64,000 nucleotides of DNA from Paenibacillus oceani (GTDB lineage Bacteria > Bacillota > Bacilli > Paenibacillales > NBRC-103111). Both the position numbers and the translations under genes were made by a program. Position 1 is the stretch's first letter. Every line of letters begins with the position of its first letter. The notes below the pieces were generated by a model. The model had not been told where the DNA came from, searched no databases, and saw only the letters and a list, made by a program, of their open reading frames with translations. Shown one piece after another: positions 8,144 to 17,020 of this stretch. Where the stretch lies: the NCBI RefSeq assembly GCF_014705615.1, contig NZ_JACXJA010000016.1, positions 62,001 through 126,000 on the forward strand, in the 5' to 3' direction.

Positions 8144-8947
8144 TCAACCTCCTTGTACGATAACTTTCCGCATCGCCCGGCTCAGCAGCCATTTGCCGAG
8201 CGCGACCAGCACGAGCAGCCAGCCGATTTGTGTGGCGATCCCGATCAGCGCCTGGTCATGCGGGATGTGACCGGTATACACCCGGAACGTAAAGTCCGCC
8301 GTCAGATGAAACGGGAGCAGGTAGGTAACTTCCTGCAGCCAGGTCGGCATGAGCGGAATCGGGATAATGCGCCCCGAGAAAAATTCGCCGACGATTCCGA
8401 ACATAATCATCGAGCCGGTAGGCGACATCGTAACGAATACGGAAATGTAGATGAGCATCGAAATCGCCACGACAAGCAGCAATCCGAGCATCATCGTAAT
8501 GAGGAAATAGATAAGGGCCGCGCCGTCATTCGGCAGCGACAAGTTGTAGGGCTCCGGTATAAAAAAGACGACAGCCAGTATCGGAAAACAGCGAAGCATC
8601 GCGCTGGACAGACGCTGCGCGATCAGCTTGGAATACCAAAATTCATAGATGCCGGCCGGCCGGCACAGCTCGTAGGCGATATTGCCTGTTGTAATAAGCT
8701 GAAACAGCTCGTTGTCGCGGGACCATAACATGACGATCGCCAGAAAGGCCTGCTGCAGCCAGACATAGGTAACCAGCTGCGGCAGAGACATCGGCTGCAC
8801 TTCAACGGACTGGCTGTAAAAAGCGGAAAATATCATAATAAAGACGAAACCGAAGAAAAACTGGGTAGCGACTCCAGCCAGCGCGGCCGCCCGGTATTGC
8901 ATCCCGTTTTGCAGCCGCAGCTTTAACACAGACGAGTATGGCTTCAT
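8144..8947 (-). CDS. ABC-2 family exporter permease (first permease)
   Basis: A 267-residue membrane protein with about six transmembrane segments, related to COG4587 permeases. It begins YSSVLKLRLQNGMQYRAAALAG, which parallels the start of its partner, and has the same RPAGIYEFW segment after the second helix as its partner's RPRSTV. Its ATG at 8947 overlaps the ATPase stop codon in an ATGA arrangement, so the ATPase and this permease are translationally coupled. It forms the membrane heterodimer with the 7354-8136 product. Confidence 0.88.
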   Translation of the reverse strand: MKPYSSVLKLRLQNGMQYRAAALAGVATQFFFGFVFIMIFSAFYSQSVEVQPMSLPQLVTYVWLQQAFLAIVMLWSRDNELFQLITTGNIAYELCRPAGIYEFWYSKLIAQRLSSAMLRCFPILAVVFFIPEPYNLSLPNDGAALIYFLITMMLGLLLVVAISMLIYISVFVTMSPTGSMIMFGIVGEFFSGRIIPIPLMPTWLQEVTYLLPFHLTADFTFRVYTGHIPHDQALIGIATQIGWLLVLVALGKWLLSRAMRKVIVQGG

Positions 8948-9930
8948 ATTTGATACTCCCGGTACAGCTGCACGATAATCTCTTCGACCGGGTACGCTTC
9001 CACAGCGAGATCGAGCAGTTCGACTTGAGCGGATAGCTGGCCGATGACTTCGGAGATGTTCGCTTGCTCTGTATTCACGCTTAGCGTTGCCCGTTCGGGC
9101 GTCCAGGACACGATCTCCGTTCCCGGAATGTCCGGCCGTATGGAAGTTTCCCGGTAATCGGCGGTGATCGTTTTGCGCGTGCCGAACCGGCTTCTTAACG
9201 AGTTCAATTTGCCGTCGAACAGCAGGCTGCCCTTGCCGATGAGCAGAATCCGGTCGGCCAACGCTTCGATATCGTTCATATCATGGGTCGTCAGGATGAC
9301 GGTTACGCCTTTTTCTTTATTGATCGTTTTGATAAACTGTCTGACGGCGATTTTGGAAATGGCATCGAGCCCGATCGTCGGCTCGTCGAGAAACAAGATT
9401 TGAGGGCTGTGCAGGAGGGAAGCGGCGATTTCGCATCGCATCCGCTGGCCGAGACTCAACTGTCGAACGGGCGTCCGAACGATACTATGAAGCTCCAGCG
9501 TATTGACGAGCAGCTCGACGTTGTCCTTATATTCCTTTTGCGGCACTTTGTAAATATCCCGGAGCAGTTCGAAGGAGTCCATCACCGGAACGTCCCACCA
9601 TAATTGAGTCCGCTGGCCGAACACGACACCGATGTGCTTCACATACGGCACGCGCTCCTTCCATGGCGTATACCCCATGACGCTGCAGGTGCCGCCGTCC
9701 GGGACGAGAATCCCGCTCAACATTTTGATTGTGGTTGACTTTCCGGCGCCATTAGGTCCGATATACCCTACGATTTCGCCTGGTTGAATCGTAAATGATA
9801 CGTGGTTTAAGGCGTGGACTTCGGTAAACTCGCGGACGAACAACGCTTTGGCCGCCTGCATCAGTCCGGTGGAACGCTTGGCGACTTTAAACGATTTGTG
9901 CAAACCTTCTACGGATATCACTGACCTCAT
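8944..9930 (-). CDS. ABC exporter ATP-binding protein (NatA-like, COG4586 type)
   Basis: Energises the exporter formed with the two downstream permeases. It has Walker A GPNGAGKST, the signature LSLGQRMRCEIAASLL, Walker B ILFLDEPTIGLD and the switch His in TTHDMND, followed by a C-terminal accessory domain typical of this subgroup (NSLRSRFGTRKTITADY onward). The frame extends further upstream, but homologous-looking sequence starts at MRSVISVEGLHKSFKV. ATG 9930 lies only one base behind AAAGGAGG, so GTG at 9921, ten bases from that site, is an equally good start. Substrate unknown; no regulator or kinase is adjacent. Confidence 0.9.
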   Translation of the reverse strand: MRSVISVEGLHKSFKVAKRSTGLMQAAKALFVREFTEVHALNHVSFTIQPGEIVGYIGPNGAGKSTTIKMLSGILVPDGGTCSVMGYTPWKERVPYVKHIGVVFGQRTQLWWDVPVMDSFELLRDIYKVPQKEYKDNVELLVNTLELHSIVRTPVRQLSLGQRMRCEIAASLLHSPQILFLDEPTIGLDAISKIAVRQFIKTINKEKGVTVILTTHDMNDIEALADRILLIGKGSLLFDGKLNSLRSRFGTRKTITADYRETSIRPDIPGTEIVSWTPERATLSVNTEQANISEVIGQLSAQVELLDLAVEAYPVEEIIVQLYREYQI

Positions 9931-10148
9931 GCCTCCTTTATGGAACGATGGATTTTTTGCAGCACATCCTATTGTCCTCAAGCGAAGCGGCTGGGGCAAG
10001 GGGGAAGATGAGTATAATTATTTTCCCTTTTGAGAGATTCATGTCCTTGAAAAAGGCAGGGCAAGGGGACAAGCAGACACGTCTGCGGGTCTTTGATATC
10101 ATAGGAATAGATGGGGAGTCGAGAATAGGGCGAGCGGGTGAGTTTACG

Positions 10149-11066
10149 ATGGAGGAACGGATTCGGAAGCTGCTGAAGGAGCTCCGTCAGCAAGCGGAGT
10201 TTGACCGGCATGAAGTGGTGGCGAAAGGGCACTCGGATGCGGTGAAGCTGGCTTTATTCCGGGATGGGCTGCCGGCCTATTTACTGCGGATCTATAGGCT
10301 GGACACTTACAGCCGCCGCAAGAACGAACACGATTTCATAAGGCAGCACTACACCAACGGGGTTCGCTGCCAAAAGCCGATCGCGCTGGAAGCTTGGCCC
10401 GAGCTGCAGCTATGCGGGCTGCTGTTAACTTATATGGAAGGGGAGAGCGGGGAAGTCGTACTGCCGGGACTGTCCTCCGAAGAGCAAATCTTGCAAGGCG
10501 AAGCAGCAGGGAAAGAGCTTCGGACGATCCATACGGTTGTTCCCGAGACAGAGATAAACGGGTATGAGCGCAGGTACGTCAAATATTTAGACAAAAAAAG
10601 AAAATTCGGCGAGCTTGGTCTTCGCTTCCACAAGCAATCGGAGCTTGAAGCTTATATCGAGCGGAGCTTCGGTCTGCTTCGCGACAGTCCGGTCTGTTTT
10701 CAGCATGACGATTATCATCCGTCGAACTTGATCTTCCGGGACGGTCGACTTGAAGGGGTAATCGATTTCAGCCGGTTTGACTGGGGCGACCCGTGGGAAG
10801 AGTTTTTTAAGCTGCCCAAATACACATGCGCCGTCAGCCGATTATTTGCTGCAGGTCAAATCAGCGGTTACTTCGACGGAAAAATCCCCGATCGTTTCTG
10901 GGAGAAGTACAATTTGTTCGTGGCCCTTAATCAGCATGCTACATTGCTTGGGAGTTCGTCAAACGGCAAAGTTCAACAAGCGCTTGAAAAAATCGAAACG
11001 ACGATTGAAGGCCACGATTTTGCCGGCGGGGGACCTCCTGCCTGGTTCCGGGAGACGAGTATTTAA
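10149..11066 (+). CDS. APH-type phosphotransferase family protein
   Basis: A roughly 305-residue kinase-like protein of the aminoglycoside phosphotransferase/choline kinase fold. The catalytic loop is QHDDYHPSNLIF (H-x-D-x-x-x-x-N) and the metal-binding motif is VIDFSRFDWGDP, both complete. The N-lobe Lys is plausibly in VVAKGHSDAVKLALF. The open frame continues upstream to 9948, but the conserved domain begins at MEERIRKLL, so ATG 10149 behind a weak GGGTGAG site is preferred. It need not be a resistance gene: many Bacillales carry such kinases with unknown small-molecule substrates. Confidence 0.8.
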   Translation: MEERIRKLLKELRQQAEFDRHEVVAKGHSDAVKLALFRDGLPAYLLRIYRLDTYSRRKNEHDFIRQHYTNGVRCQKPIALEAWPELQLCGLLLTYMEGESGEVVLPGLSSEEQILQGEAAGKELRTIHTVVPETEINGYERRYVKYLDKKRKFGELGLRFHKQSELEAYIERSFGLLRDSPVCFQHDDYHPSNLIFRDGRLEGVIDFSRFDWGDPWEEFFKLPKYTCAVSRLFAAGQISGYFDGKIPDRFWEKYNLFVALNQHATLLGSSSNGKVQQALEKIETTIEGHDFAGGGPPAWFRETSI

Positions 11067-11095
11067 ATAGTCACATTCGGCTTTACGGTGTATTC

Positions 11096-11284
11096 TTACC
11101 GGGTTCCGGGAGCACGCTTTGCTTCGAAATTCATGCAGGGCTTGCCGGACGAGGACAGCACGGTGACGCTCGGCATTTGCGGCGACTTGAAGCCGAACGC
11201 TTTGCAGCCTTTCGGAAATTGGGGGTCCCAGGTGACATAAAAGTAGGCGCATTTCATACAATCGATCCGTTTGTGGTCTGACAT
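11096..11284 (-). CDS. Small conserved four-cysteine protein
   Basis: A 62-residue protein with Cys at positions 9, 12, 27 and 50 in the pattern IDCMKCAYFYVTWD ... KGCKAFGFKS ... KPCMNFEAK. This spacing is shared by a widespread family of tiny uncharacterised proteins that I recognise by pattern, sometimes mislabelled uracil-DNA glycosylase. The four Cys could bind zinc or an iron-sulfur cluster. The ATG at 11284 has an AGGAGAG ribosome site, and a TATAAT box is present on the minus strand (11319-11314). The next gene on this strand lies beyond a convergent neighbour, so it is monocistronic. Confidence 0.75.
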   Translation of the reverse strand: MSDHKRIDCMKCAYFYVTWDPQFPKGCKAFGFKSPQMPSVTVLSSSGKPCMNFEAKRAPGTR

Positions 11285-11394
11285 AGGCTCTCCTCATTTG
11301 CTTGGTCGGTATTATTATAACGTACCGGAAGAAAAAAGAGAGCAAAGTTTATTCTGGCGATAATCGGGAAACGTATGCCGGGAGTCGCGAAAGG

Positions 11395-11598
11395 ACCGAA
11401 AGCGAATAGGAGCGGTTTGTACCCTTTATTTTGTCCGAAATCGGCTTGTACGGGTAAATAAGAGCGATTTGAAGCTTCAATTATGAGCGAAAAAGGTAAT
11501 ATACCCAACCGATGAATGATATAAGGGGGGCAAACCACCTTTATTTGCTTCTGTCTTCCATAAATGCCGAAAATAAAGGGTGCCAACATCTCTTAATT
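11395..11598 (+). repeat. Dispersed hairpin element, copy A
   Basis: First of three copies of an intergenic element. Its outer arms are imperfect inverted repeats built around AGCGGTTTGTACC (left arm 11405-11430; right arm 11521-11545, containing GGCAAACCACC), enclosing an internal AGAGCGATTTGAAGC unit at about 11461. After the right arm comes a conserved GCCGAAAATA segment (about 11567). It has no open frame. This copy lacks the terminator-ended tail seen at the other two and is the most diverged. The rest of the 11285-11714 gap holds only promoter-like AT-rich sequence and a CGCGA-gata-TCGCG inverted repeat (11658-11671). Confidence 0.75.
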
Positions 11599-11714
11599 AA
11601 TTGTTCGGTGCAGAGAACATACGATGAACAGACGGGTGCATACATAACATTAGTTATCGCGAGATATCGCGCCTTTTGCCTTCAAGCGGACAAATCCGAA
11701 AGGAAGGTGCCGGA

Positions 11715-13184
11715 ATGAACGATGGAAAGAACGAAAGGCAGAACGAGAGACGGAACGAAAAGCAAAATGAAAAGCAAAATGACAAGCAAAATGATAAGCA
11801 AAATGATAAGCAGAACAAAAGAAGTAATCGCAGCGTCACCGCAGACGGCATACACGGACCCAGCATCCAGGTAGACCCGCTGTTTCCCTATTACGCCAAC
11901 CGGTCAGCGGACAGTATCGCCGAGGAAGTGTTACTGGCGGGGTACCGGATCGTACACTATTTCGTAGTTAACGAAAACAACATAAACGCCGAACTGCTCC
12001 GGGCGTTCCATCGGCGCGGCATGTTCGTATGGGCGCTTGTGCTCGGCAACGGGACGTTTTCCACGGAAGGGTATCCGAAGGAGTGGATGCAATGGGAGAT
12101 GAAGCTGCTGAAGCCGGTCGAGGACGGCTACCGGCGATTCTCTTATTTCAGCAGGGACTATGTAAGGTGGAAAAAGCGTACGATCGCGGAGTTGCTGGCG
12201 CGATATCCTTTCGACGGGATCGAGATTGCCGAGCCTTATTTTCCGGAATGGGACGGCATCCGCCGAGGCGTATACGGGGATGTGGGCCCGATGGCGCAAA
12301 AAACGTTTATGGAGCTGCACGGCTGCCGGATGCCCGATTTTGTCAACCAGTTATCGCCGCGATATTACAAAAGAGATACCGCGACTTATACCAAATGGGT
12401 GGAGTTCCGGGTCGATGCGGTAAACGGGTTCGTCGACGAGATGATCAACGGGGAAGGGGGCGCCCGCGACGTACGTCCGGATATCCGGACCGCGACCTGG
12501 TCGCTGGCCGTAGACGACGGCCCGGATTCCGCGTCCCGGCTGAGAGAGATGCAGGGATTGGACGCTCCGGCAATGATCGCCCGTGTGCGTCCCGATCTGC
12601 ATATGCTGCAGACGCATTGGCCGGATTGGGTGAAGGCTCGCCTGCCGGGCGATTACATCCGCAGCTACGAACCGTTCGTACGTGATATCCGGGCATCGCA
12701 TCCCTTATTGCCCCTTGGCGTTCAAGCGGATATCGGCTCGGCGAAGACGATGATCAAGGACCGGAGATGGCTTCATACGTTTGCGGGTACGGCGAATCAG
12801 CTTGGTTACGCGACATGGACTGCATACGAATATCATATCGGCGGGACGATGTACGAGACGAGGCCGGTTCCGTGGAAAGCGGTCCGGATATCGTTAACCG
12901 AGGTGATGATCTCCTTTAACAAGCGGATCGATCCCGGCAGTTGCACCAATTTGCAGCAATTATTTGGAGTATATGAGGCCGGGGAGCACAGACCTGCCGG
13001 TATCAGTCATCTGCAGACGGACGGCAACCGGCTCTTCGTGCGTTCCCCGATATTCCCGGCGGGTCCGTTCGAACTGCTGATCCCGGCTATCCGGGATACG
13101 CCGGAGCTGTGGCTGTTCAAGGACTGCAAGGCGAACGAGGCGGCACCCGGATCGCGGGTTTCCGTACCTGCGTGTCTGGTATAG
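11715..13184 (+). CDS. Putative TIM-barrel glycoside-hydrolase-like protein
   Basis: A 489-residue protein starting with ATG 11715 behind AGGAAGG. Residues about 5-35 are a low-complexity N/K/Q/E/R tract built from tandem KQND-type tetrapeptides. The rest has alternating helices and strands of a TIM barrel, with acidic residues at strand ends (YPFDGIEIAEPYFPEW, ATWSLAVDDGPDS, VQADIGS) like those of GHL10-type or related hydrolases. No signal peptide is visible, so it is probably cytoplasmic or exported by another route. No exact family recognised; the hydrolase call rests on fold-like patterns. Confidence 0.6.
   Translation: MNDGKNERQNERRNEKQNEKQNDKQNDKQNDKQNKRSNRSVTADGIHGPSIQVDPLFPYYANRSADSIAEEVLLAGYRIVHYFVVNENNINAELLRAFHRRGMFVWALVLGNGTFSTEGYPKEWMQWEMKLLKPVEDGYRRFSYFSRDYVRWKKRTIAELLARYPFDGIEIAEPYFPEWDGIRRGVYGDVGPMAQKTFMELHGCRMPDFVNQLSPRYYKRDTATYTKWVEFRVDAVNGFVDEMINGEGGARDVRPDIRTATWSLAVDDGPDSASRLREMQGLDAPAMIARVRPDLHMLQTHWPDWVKARLPGDYIRSYEPFVRDIRASHPLLPLGVQADIGSAKTMIKDRRWLHTFAGTANQLGYATWTAYEYHIGGTMYETRPVPWKAVRISLTEVMISFNKRIDPGSCTNLQQLFGVYEAGEHRPAGISHLQTDGNRLFVRSPIFPAGPFELLIPAIRDTPELWLFKDCKANEAAPGSRVSVPACLV
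11758..11816 (+). repeat. Tandem 12-bp coding repeat (about 5 units)
   Basis: Units of AAAAGCAAAATG with small changes run head to tail and encode KQNE/KQND/KQNK. The array is in frame and a multiple of three, so copy number can change without breaking the gene. Confidence 0.85.
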
Positions 13185-13237
13185 GCAGGCGGTGCGATCG
13201 ATTTTCAGAAAAAAGCTTCGGCTTCCTCGTAACCGGA

Positions 13238-13246
13238 TGGTATAAT
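13238..13246 (+). promoter_or_regulatory. Extended -10 promoter of the membrane/MoxR operon
   Basis: TGG followed by TATAAT (13241-13246) forms an extended -10 element; no good -35 box is visible at 17 bases. It lies 36 bases before the TTG start of the first operon gene and is the best candidate promoter for the 13282-18347 genes. Confidence 0.55.
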
Positions 13247-13281
13247 AATCAGGATCATGAACAGTAGGAGGAATATTCCAA

Positions 13282-14259
13282 TTGACGTCACATCAACAAC
13301 CCCTTAGTTTCGGCCGGATGCTGGACCGCAGCTTCCAACTGTACCGACGCCATTTCGCGAAGTTCGCCTTGCTCGCGTTGATGATGTTTGGTCCATTGTA
13401 TTTGATGTATTCCTGGATATTTGCCGATACGAATCCGAGCTTTTCATTTGACAATTTCGGCAGCTCCTTCACCGCTCCAATGGACAGCGAGATCGGCGAG
13501 AACATCAGTGTTGGAGCTATATTGTTTTTCGTGTTTTTGTTGCTGCCCGTCACGTTCCTGATTCTTACACCGGTGGCTTTCTCAACGTCGGTATTTTTGA
13601 TCGGGCAAGTGTATGACGGGAATTCGCCGGATCTGGGCACAGCCTTCAAACAAACGTTCCGCCGGTTTTGGCCACTATTCGGCAACAGCGCGCTGTTTGG
13701 TCTTATTATGCTTGGCATCTACTTGGTGCTCGTCTTTGCAATCGTTTTGCTTGTCGTCGTATTGGTTTTTGTTTTTGGAATCATGGGCGGATTAACGTCC
13801 AGCGCCGGATTCAACGGTAGTGCGGGACTTATCTTCACCGCTGTCGTCTTGTATATTGCAGTTATTTTTCTCGTTTATGCGGCAATCTCGTTTTTCCTGA
13901 TCCGCTGGGGCTATTTCATTCCGGCGGTTACGGCCCAAGGGGAATCGATCGGATTCGGTCCGAGCTGGCGGCTGACGAAAGGCAGCTTCTGGAGGCTGTT
14001 TTTCGTATACCTGGTGCTTAGCTTGGTCATGACCGCTTTTTCGTTTTTGAATTTGCTGCTGATCGGCTTCATTCCGGTCACGATTTTGCAAGTGCTTTTG
14101 TCTGCGCTGTTTTATATTTTGCTCTCGCCGCTGATTTTGTCCGTGTATGCCGTCAGTTATTACGATATGACGCTGCGGACGCAAGGCAAAGATCTGGAAT
14201 CGATGCTTACCCGGATGCGTGAAGCGGAGCCGGATGGAGGGGTCCGAACTGTCGAGTGA
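13282..14259 (+). CDS. Multi-pass membrane protein of the MoxR/DUF58 cluster
   Basis: A 325-residue protein with about six transmembrane helices, resembling the glycerophosphodiester phosphodiesterase membrane-domain type (the QPLSFGRMLDRSFQLYRRHFAKF start is characteristic of this group, found in DUF4129 clusters). It has a Thr/Phe-rich extracytoplasmic stretch after the first helix and a WRLTKGSFWRLFFVYL repeat-like segment late in the protein. TTG 13282 has AGGAGG ten bases upstream. It is the first gene of a five-gene overlapping operon. Function unknown; the neighbourhood suggests membrane or envelope protein assembly. Confidence 0.8.
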   Translation: MTSHQQPLSFGRMLDRSFQLYRRHFAKFALLALMMFGPLYLMYSWIFADTNPSFSFDNFGSSFTAPMDSEIGENISVGAILFFVFLLLPVTFLILTPVAFSTSVFLIGQVYDGNSPDLGTAFKQTFRRFWPLFGNSALFGLIMLGIYLVLVFAIVLLVVVLVFVFGIMGGLTSSAGFNGSAGLIFTAVVLYIAVIFLVYAAISFFLIRWGYFIPAVTAQGESIGFGPSWRLTKGSFWRLFFVYLVLSLVMTAFSFLNLLLIGFIPVTILQVLLSALFYILLSPLILSVYAVSYYDMTLRTQGKDLESMLTRMREAEPDGGVRTVE

Positions 14260-14920
14260 ACGAGCGATAACGCCTGCCGAGCTGGCCGCCGACCGGGAGA
14301 AGCTGAATGAAATTTTGTCGGGAAGCGAATACGAGGCGTACCGGACTGTGGCGGCAGAAGGGGAAAATGCGCTCAAGCGGCTGTTGCTCAAATTGTGGGA
14401 GACGATCCGGGAGTGGCTGCCCGATACGGCGGTCCCCCGTACGTTCGCGGATGTGATCGCTTATGCGGTCATCCTCGGCGGACTGGCTCTGCTTATCTGG
14501 CTCCTTATATGGATTGGCCGTTCGCTGGCCGGCAACCGTACCGTTCTGCGTAAAATCGGGCTAACCGAGAAGGAGCTGAAAGGAGCTTCTTCCAGCCGGT
14601 ATATGGAACAGGCGCTGCAAGCGGAACGGTCGTTCGACTATAAAGAATGCTTGCGGTATCTGTTTCTCGCGCTGCTGATTTATGCGAACGAACGCGGATG
14701 GCTGCGGGCGGAACGGTGGAAAGCGAACGGCGAATACGCACTGGAGCTGAAGGCAAGCAAGCCGGAGCTGCTTCCGCTGTTCCGCAGCACGGCAAGTTTG
14801 TTTGAGCGAGTCTGGTACGGCAGCATGGAAGCGGATCGAGATTCGGTCGTCCGTCTGCGGCTTGAGATCGAAGCAGGGCTGACGGCGGGGGAGGCGGATG
14901 GATATGCTACGGGCGAATAG
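14234..14920 (+). CDS. DUF4129 domain protein
   Basis: About 229 residues. One transmembrane helix (DVIAYAVILGGLALLIWLLIWIG, about 80-100) precedes the cytoplasmic DUF4129 domain (YMEQALQAERSFDYKECLRYLFLALLIYANERGWL..). DUF4129 often sits at the end of transglutaminase-like membrane proteins; here it is alone. Start may be ATG 14234 or GTG 14219; both overlap the previous gene's end, and neither has a strong ribosome site. It overlaps the next gene by 23 bases. Confidence 0.8.
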   Translation: MEGSELSSERAITPAELAADREKLNEILSGSEYEAYRTVAAEGENALKRLLLKLWETIREWLPDTAVPRTFADVIAYAVILGGLALLIWLLIWIGRSLAGNRTVLRKIGLTEKELKGASSSRYMEQALQAERSFDYKECLRYLFLALLIYANERGWLRAERWKANGEYALELKASKPELLPLFRSTASLFERVWYGSMEADRDSVVRLRLEIEAGLTAGEADGYATGE

Positions 14921-16097
14921 CGGAGGGGGTAGGCTCAAACCGTGGTCCCCGCTAGCGGCTATGGCCGCAGCCGTCGTCCTGTTCCTCGCAGCCGGCTTGT
15001 TTCTTGTCCGGGAGAAGGCGCCTGATCAGACTCCGTATGTATCGTTCTCCGCCGACCTGGACGGAACGAAGGCAACTGCCGAGATGATCGAAGGAGTCGC
15101 GGCCGACGTGCGCCAGTGGCGGCAGCCTTGGACGCAGCTGCCGGAGCCGGTGACCATAGGCGTGCTGGCGGCGATTCAGCCGGCGGCCGGCGGCATCGAT
15201 CCGAAAGAACGGGATTCGGTTCTTCAATGGGTGGAGCGCGGGAACCATCTGCTGTTATTTCAGCAGCGGCCTGACGAATGGGCCGGCATGAACGGGGAGC
15301 GATTGGAGAAAACAGCGGATGCCGCAGACGGTGCGTTTCCCGTCAAACGGCTTCAGCCCGGATCGCCAGCCGTCGAAGCGTTAGCGGACAAGCCGGTAAC
15401 GAGATACAGGCTGCAGGGAGCGGAGCCATCGGAGCAGCTGTTGACCGACGATTTCGGTACGCTGGCGGCGAGCCGCAGGTATGGCGAAGGAACGATCACG
15501 ATCGTCCTGACGCCGGAATGGCTGCGCAACGATACGATCGACCGGCACGGCCACTTCGAGCTAGTATGGCCGATTCTGCGCGAGCTGTCCGACGGACGGA
15601 CGGTATGGATCGACGAGTATCATCACGGGATTACATCCAAGCCCGGCCTGTTGGCCGTATACCCGGGCTGGCTGCTGGCCGTTTACGCTCAGCTGGCGCT
15701 GGCGTTTCTCGGCTGGCTCTGGATTCGCGGGAAACGGTTCGGCCCGGTCCATACGCCGAGGGAATGGATCGTGCGGCGCGGGGACGAGACGCTGCTTGCG
15801 GTATCCGGCTGGTTCCGGAAACGGCGGCTGAACGGGCATTTGCTCCGCGAGCAGGAAATGTACGTCAGACAACGGCTGCAGGACCGGTATGGAGTACGAG
15901 CGCAAGCATCCATCTCCGAATGGGTGGAAACGGTGCGTTCCCGCGCCGGAGACCGGGCTGCGTCGGAACTGCAGGTTATCCTGGAGCAGCTTGAGCGTGT
16001 ATCGGGTTCGGACAGCGTTCCGGATCGCGAATTTTTGCAAACAAGTGGAAAAATCGCTGAATGGATCGAAAAGCTGGATAAGGAGAGATCGCGTTAA
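14898..16097 (+). CDS. DUF4350 domain membrane-anchored protein
   Basis: A 399-residue protein with an N-terminal signal-anchor helix (about 19-36), a large extracytoplasmic part and a second helix (LLAVYAQLALAFLGWLWI, about 255-272) leading to a cytoplasmic C-terminal domain. The pattern (SADLDGTKATAEM early, then HLLLFQQRPDEW, then VWIDEYHHGI just before the second helix) is that of DUF4350. In this family the first domain resembles GldG/ThuA-like flavodoxin folds. It is translationally coupled to the DUF4129 gene and precedes the MoxR ATPase by two bases. Confidence 0.82.
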   Translation: MDMLRANSGGGRLKPWSPLAAMAAAVVLFLAAGLFLVREKAPDQTPYVSFSADLDGTKATAEMIEGVAADVRQWRQPWTQLPEPVTIGVLAAIQPAAGGIDPKERDSVLQWVERGNHLLLFQQRPDEWAGMNGERLEKTADAADGAFPVKRLQPGSPAVEALADKPVTRYRLQGAEPSEQLLTDDFGTLAASRRYGEGTITIVLTPEWLRNDTIDRHGHFELVWPILRELSDGRTVWIDEYHHGITSKPGLLAVYPGWLLAVYAQLALAFLGWLWIRGKRFGPVHTPREWIVRRGDETLLAVSGWFRKRRLNGHLLREQEMYVRQRLQDRYGVRAQASISEWVETVRSRAGDRAASELQVILEQLERVSGSDSVPDREFLQTSGKIAEWIEKLDKERSR

Positions 16098-16099
16098 CT

Positions 16100-17020
16100 A
16101 TGGAACGACTGATCGCAAGCATGGAACAGACGATTATCGGCCAGCCGATGAACGTCCGTCTACTAATAACTGCACTGCTCGCCGGCGGCCATGTGCTGCT
16201 GGAAGGGGCTCCCGGACTGGGCAAGACGAAGCTGGTCCGGACGCTGGCGGAGAATATCGAGGGCGAGTTCAAGCGCATCCAGTTTACACCCGATATGATG
16301 CCGAGCGATATATCCGGCAACGTCGTCTGGAACGCGCGTACGAGTGAGTTCGATACAGTTCGAGGGCCGGTATTTGCCCATCTCGTGCTCGCCGATGAGA
16401 TCAACCGGGCCGGGCCGAAGACGCAAGCGGCCTTGCTGGAAGCGATGGAGGAGCGGCAGGTAACGATTCATGGACACACTTACCCGCTGCCCGATCCGTT
16501 CCTCGTCGTCGCCACTCAGAATCCGGTGGAGTACGAAGGAACGTATCCGCTGCCGGAAGCGCAAATCGACCGATTTATGTTCAAGCTGACGCTGGATTAT
16601 CCGTCCGAGGAAGCGGAAACGGCGATTCTGCGCGGACATGTTCCCCTTTCTGTGCAAAGTCCGAATAAGCCGGTTCCGGTAAGTACAATTGAGGAGATTC
16701 GAAGCAAACGTGCGGAGGCGGCGGGTGTAATCGCAGAGGAAGCGGTCCTCGGCTATATCGCCCGGATCGTCAGGCGGACCCGCGAGCTGTCGTCCGTGCG
16801 GCTCGGGGCGAGTCCTCGTGCGGGGATTGCGGTGCTTTCGGCCAGCAAAGCATGGGCTGTGCTGGAAGGTCGCACCTATGTCACGCCGGACGATGTGAAG
16901 CTGGTGGCCGTTCCTGCGCTGCGGCATCGGCTCATCTTGTCGCCGCAGGCGGAATTGGAGGGGATGAGCGGTGACGAAGCCGTCCGGGAAGCGCTCGCGT
17001 CTGTTCCGGTCCCTCGTTGA
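16100..17020 (+). CDS. MoxR family AAA+ ATPase
   Basis: A 306-residue AAA+ ATPase. Walker A GAPGLGKT is at residues 36-43, Walker B LVLADEINRAGPK near 95-107, followed by the MoxR-specific ALLEAMEERQVT and the sensor segment VVATQNPVEYEGTYPLPEAQIDRF. MoxR proteins act as chaperone-like remodelers together with DUF58/VWA proteins, and the DUF58 gene follows with a 50-base overlap. Length and motifs are standard. The client protein is unknown. Confidence 0.93.
   Translation: MERLIASMEQTIIGQPMNVRLLITALLAGGHVLLEGAPGLGKTKLVRTLAENIEGEFKRIQFTPDMMPSDISGNVVWNARTSEFDTVRGPVFAHLVLADEINRAGPKTQAALLEAMEERQVTIHGHTYPLPDPFLVVATQNPVEYEGTYPLPEAQIDRFMFKLTLDYPSEEAETAILRGHVPLSVQSPNKPVPVSTIEEIRSKRAEAAGVIAEEAVLGYIARIVRRTRELSSVRLGASPRAGIAVLSASKAWAVLEGRTYVTPDDVKLVAVPALRHRLILSPQAELEGMSGDEAVREALASVPVPR

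Noticed and set aside
9948-10148. Upstream extension of the phosphotransferase frame
   Set aside because: It would overlap the divergent ABC gene promoter and its translated part shows no similarity to the kinase fold.
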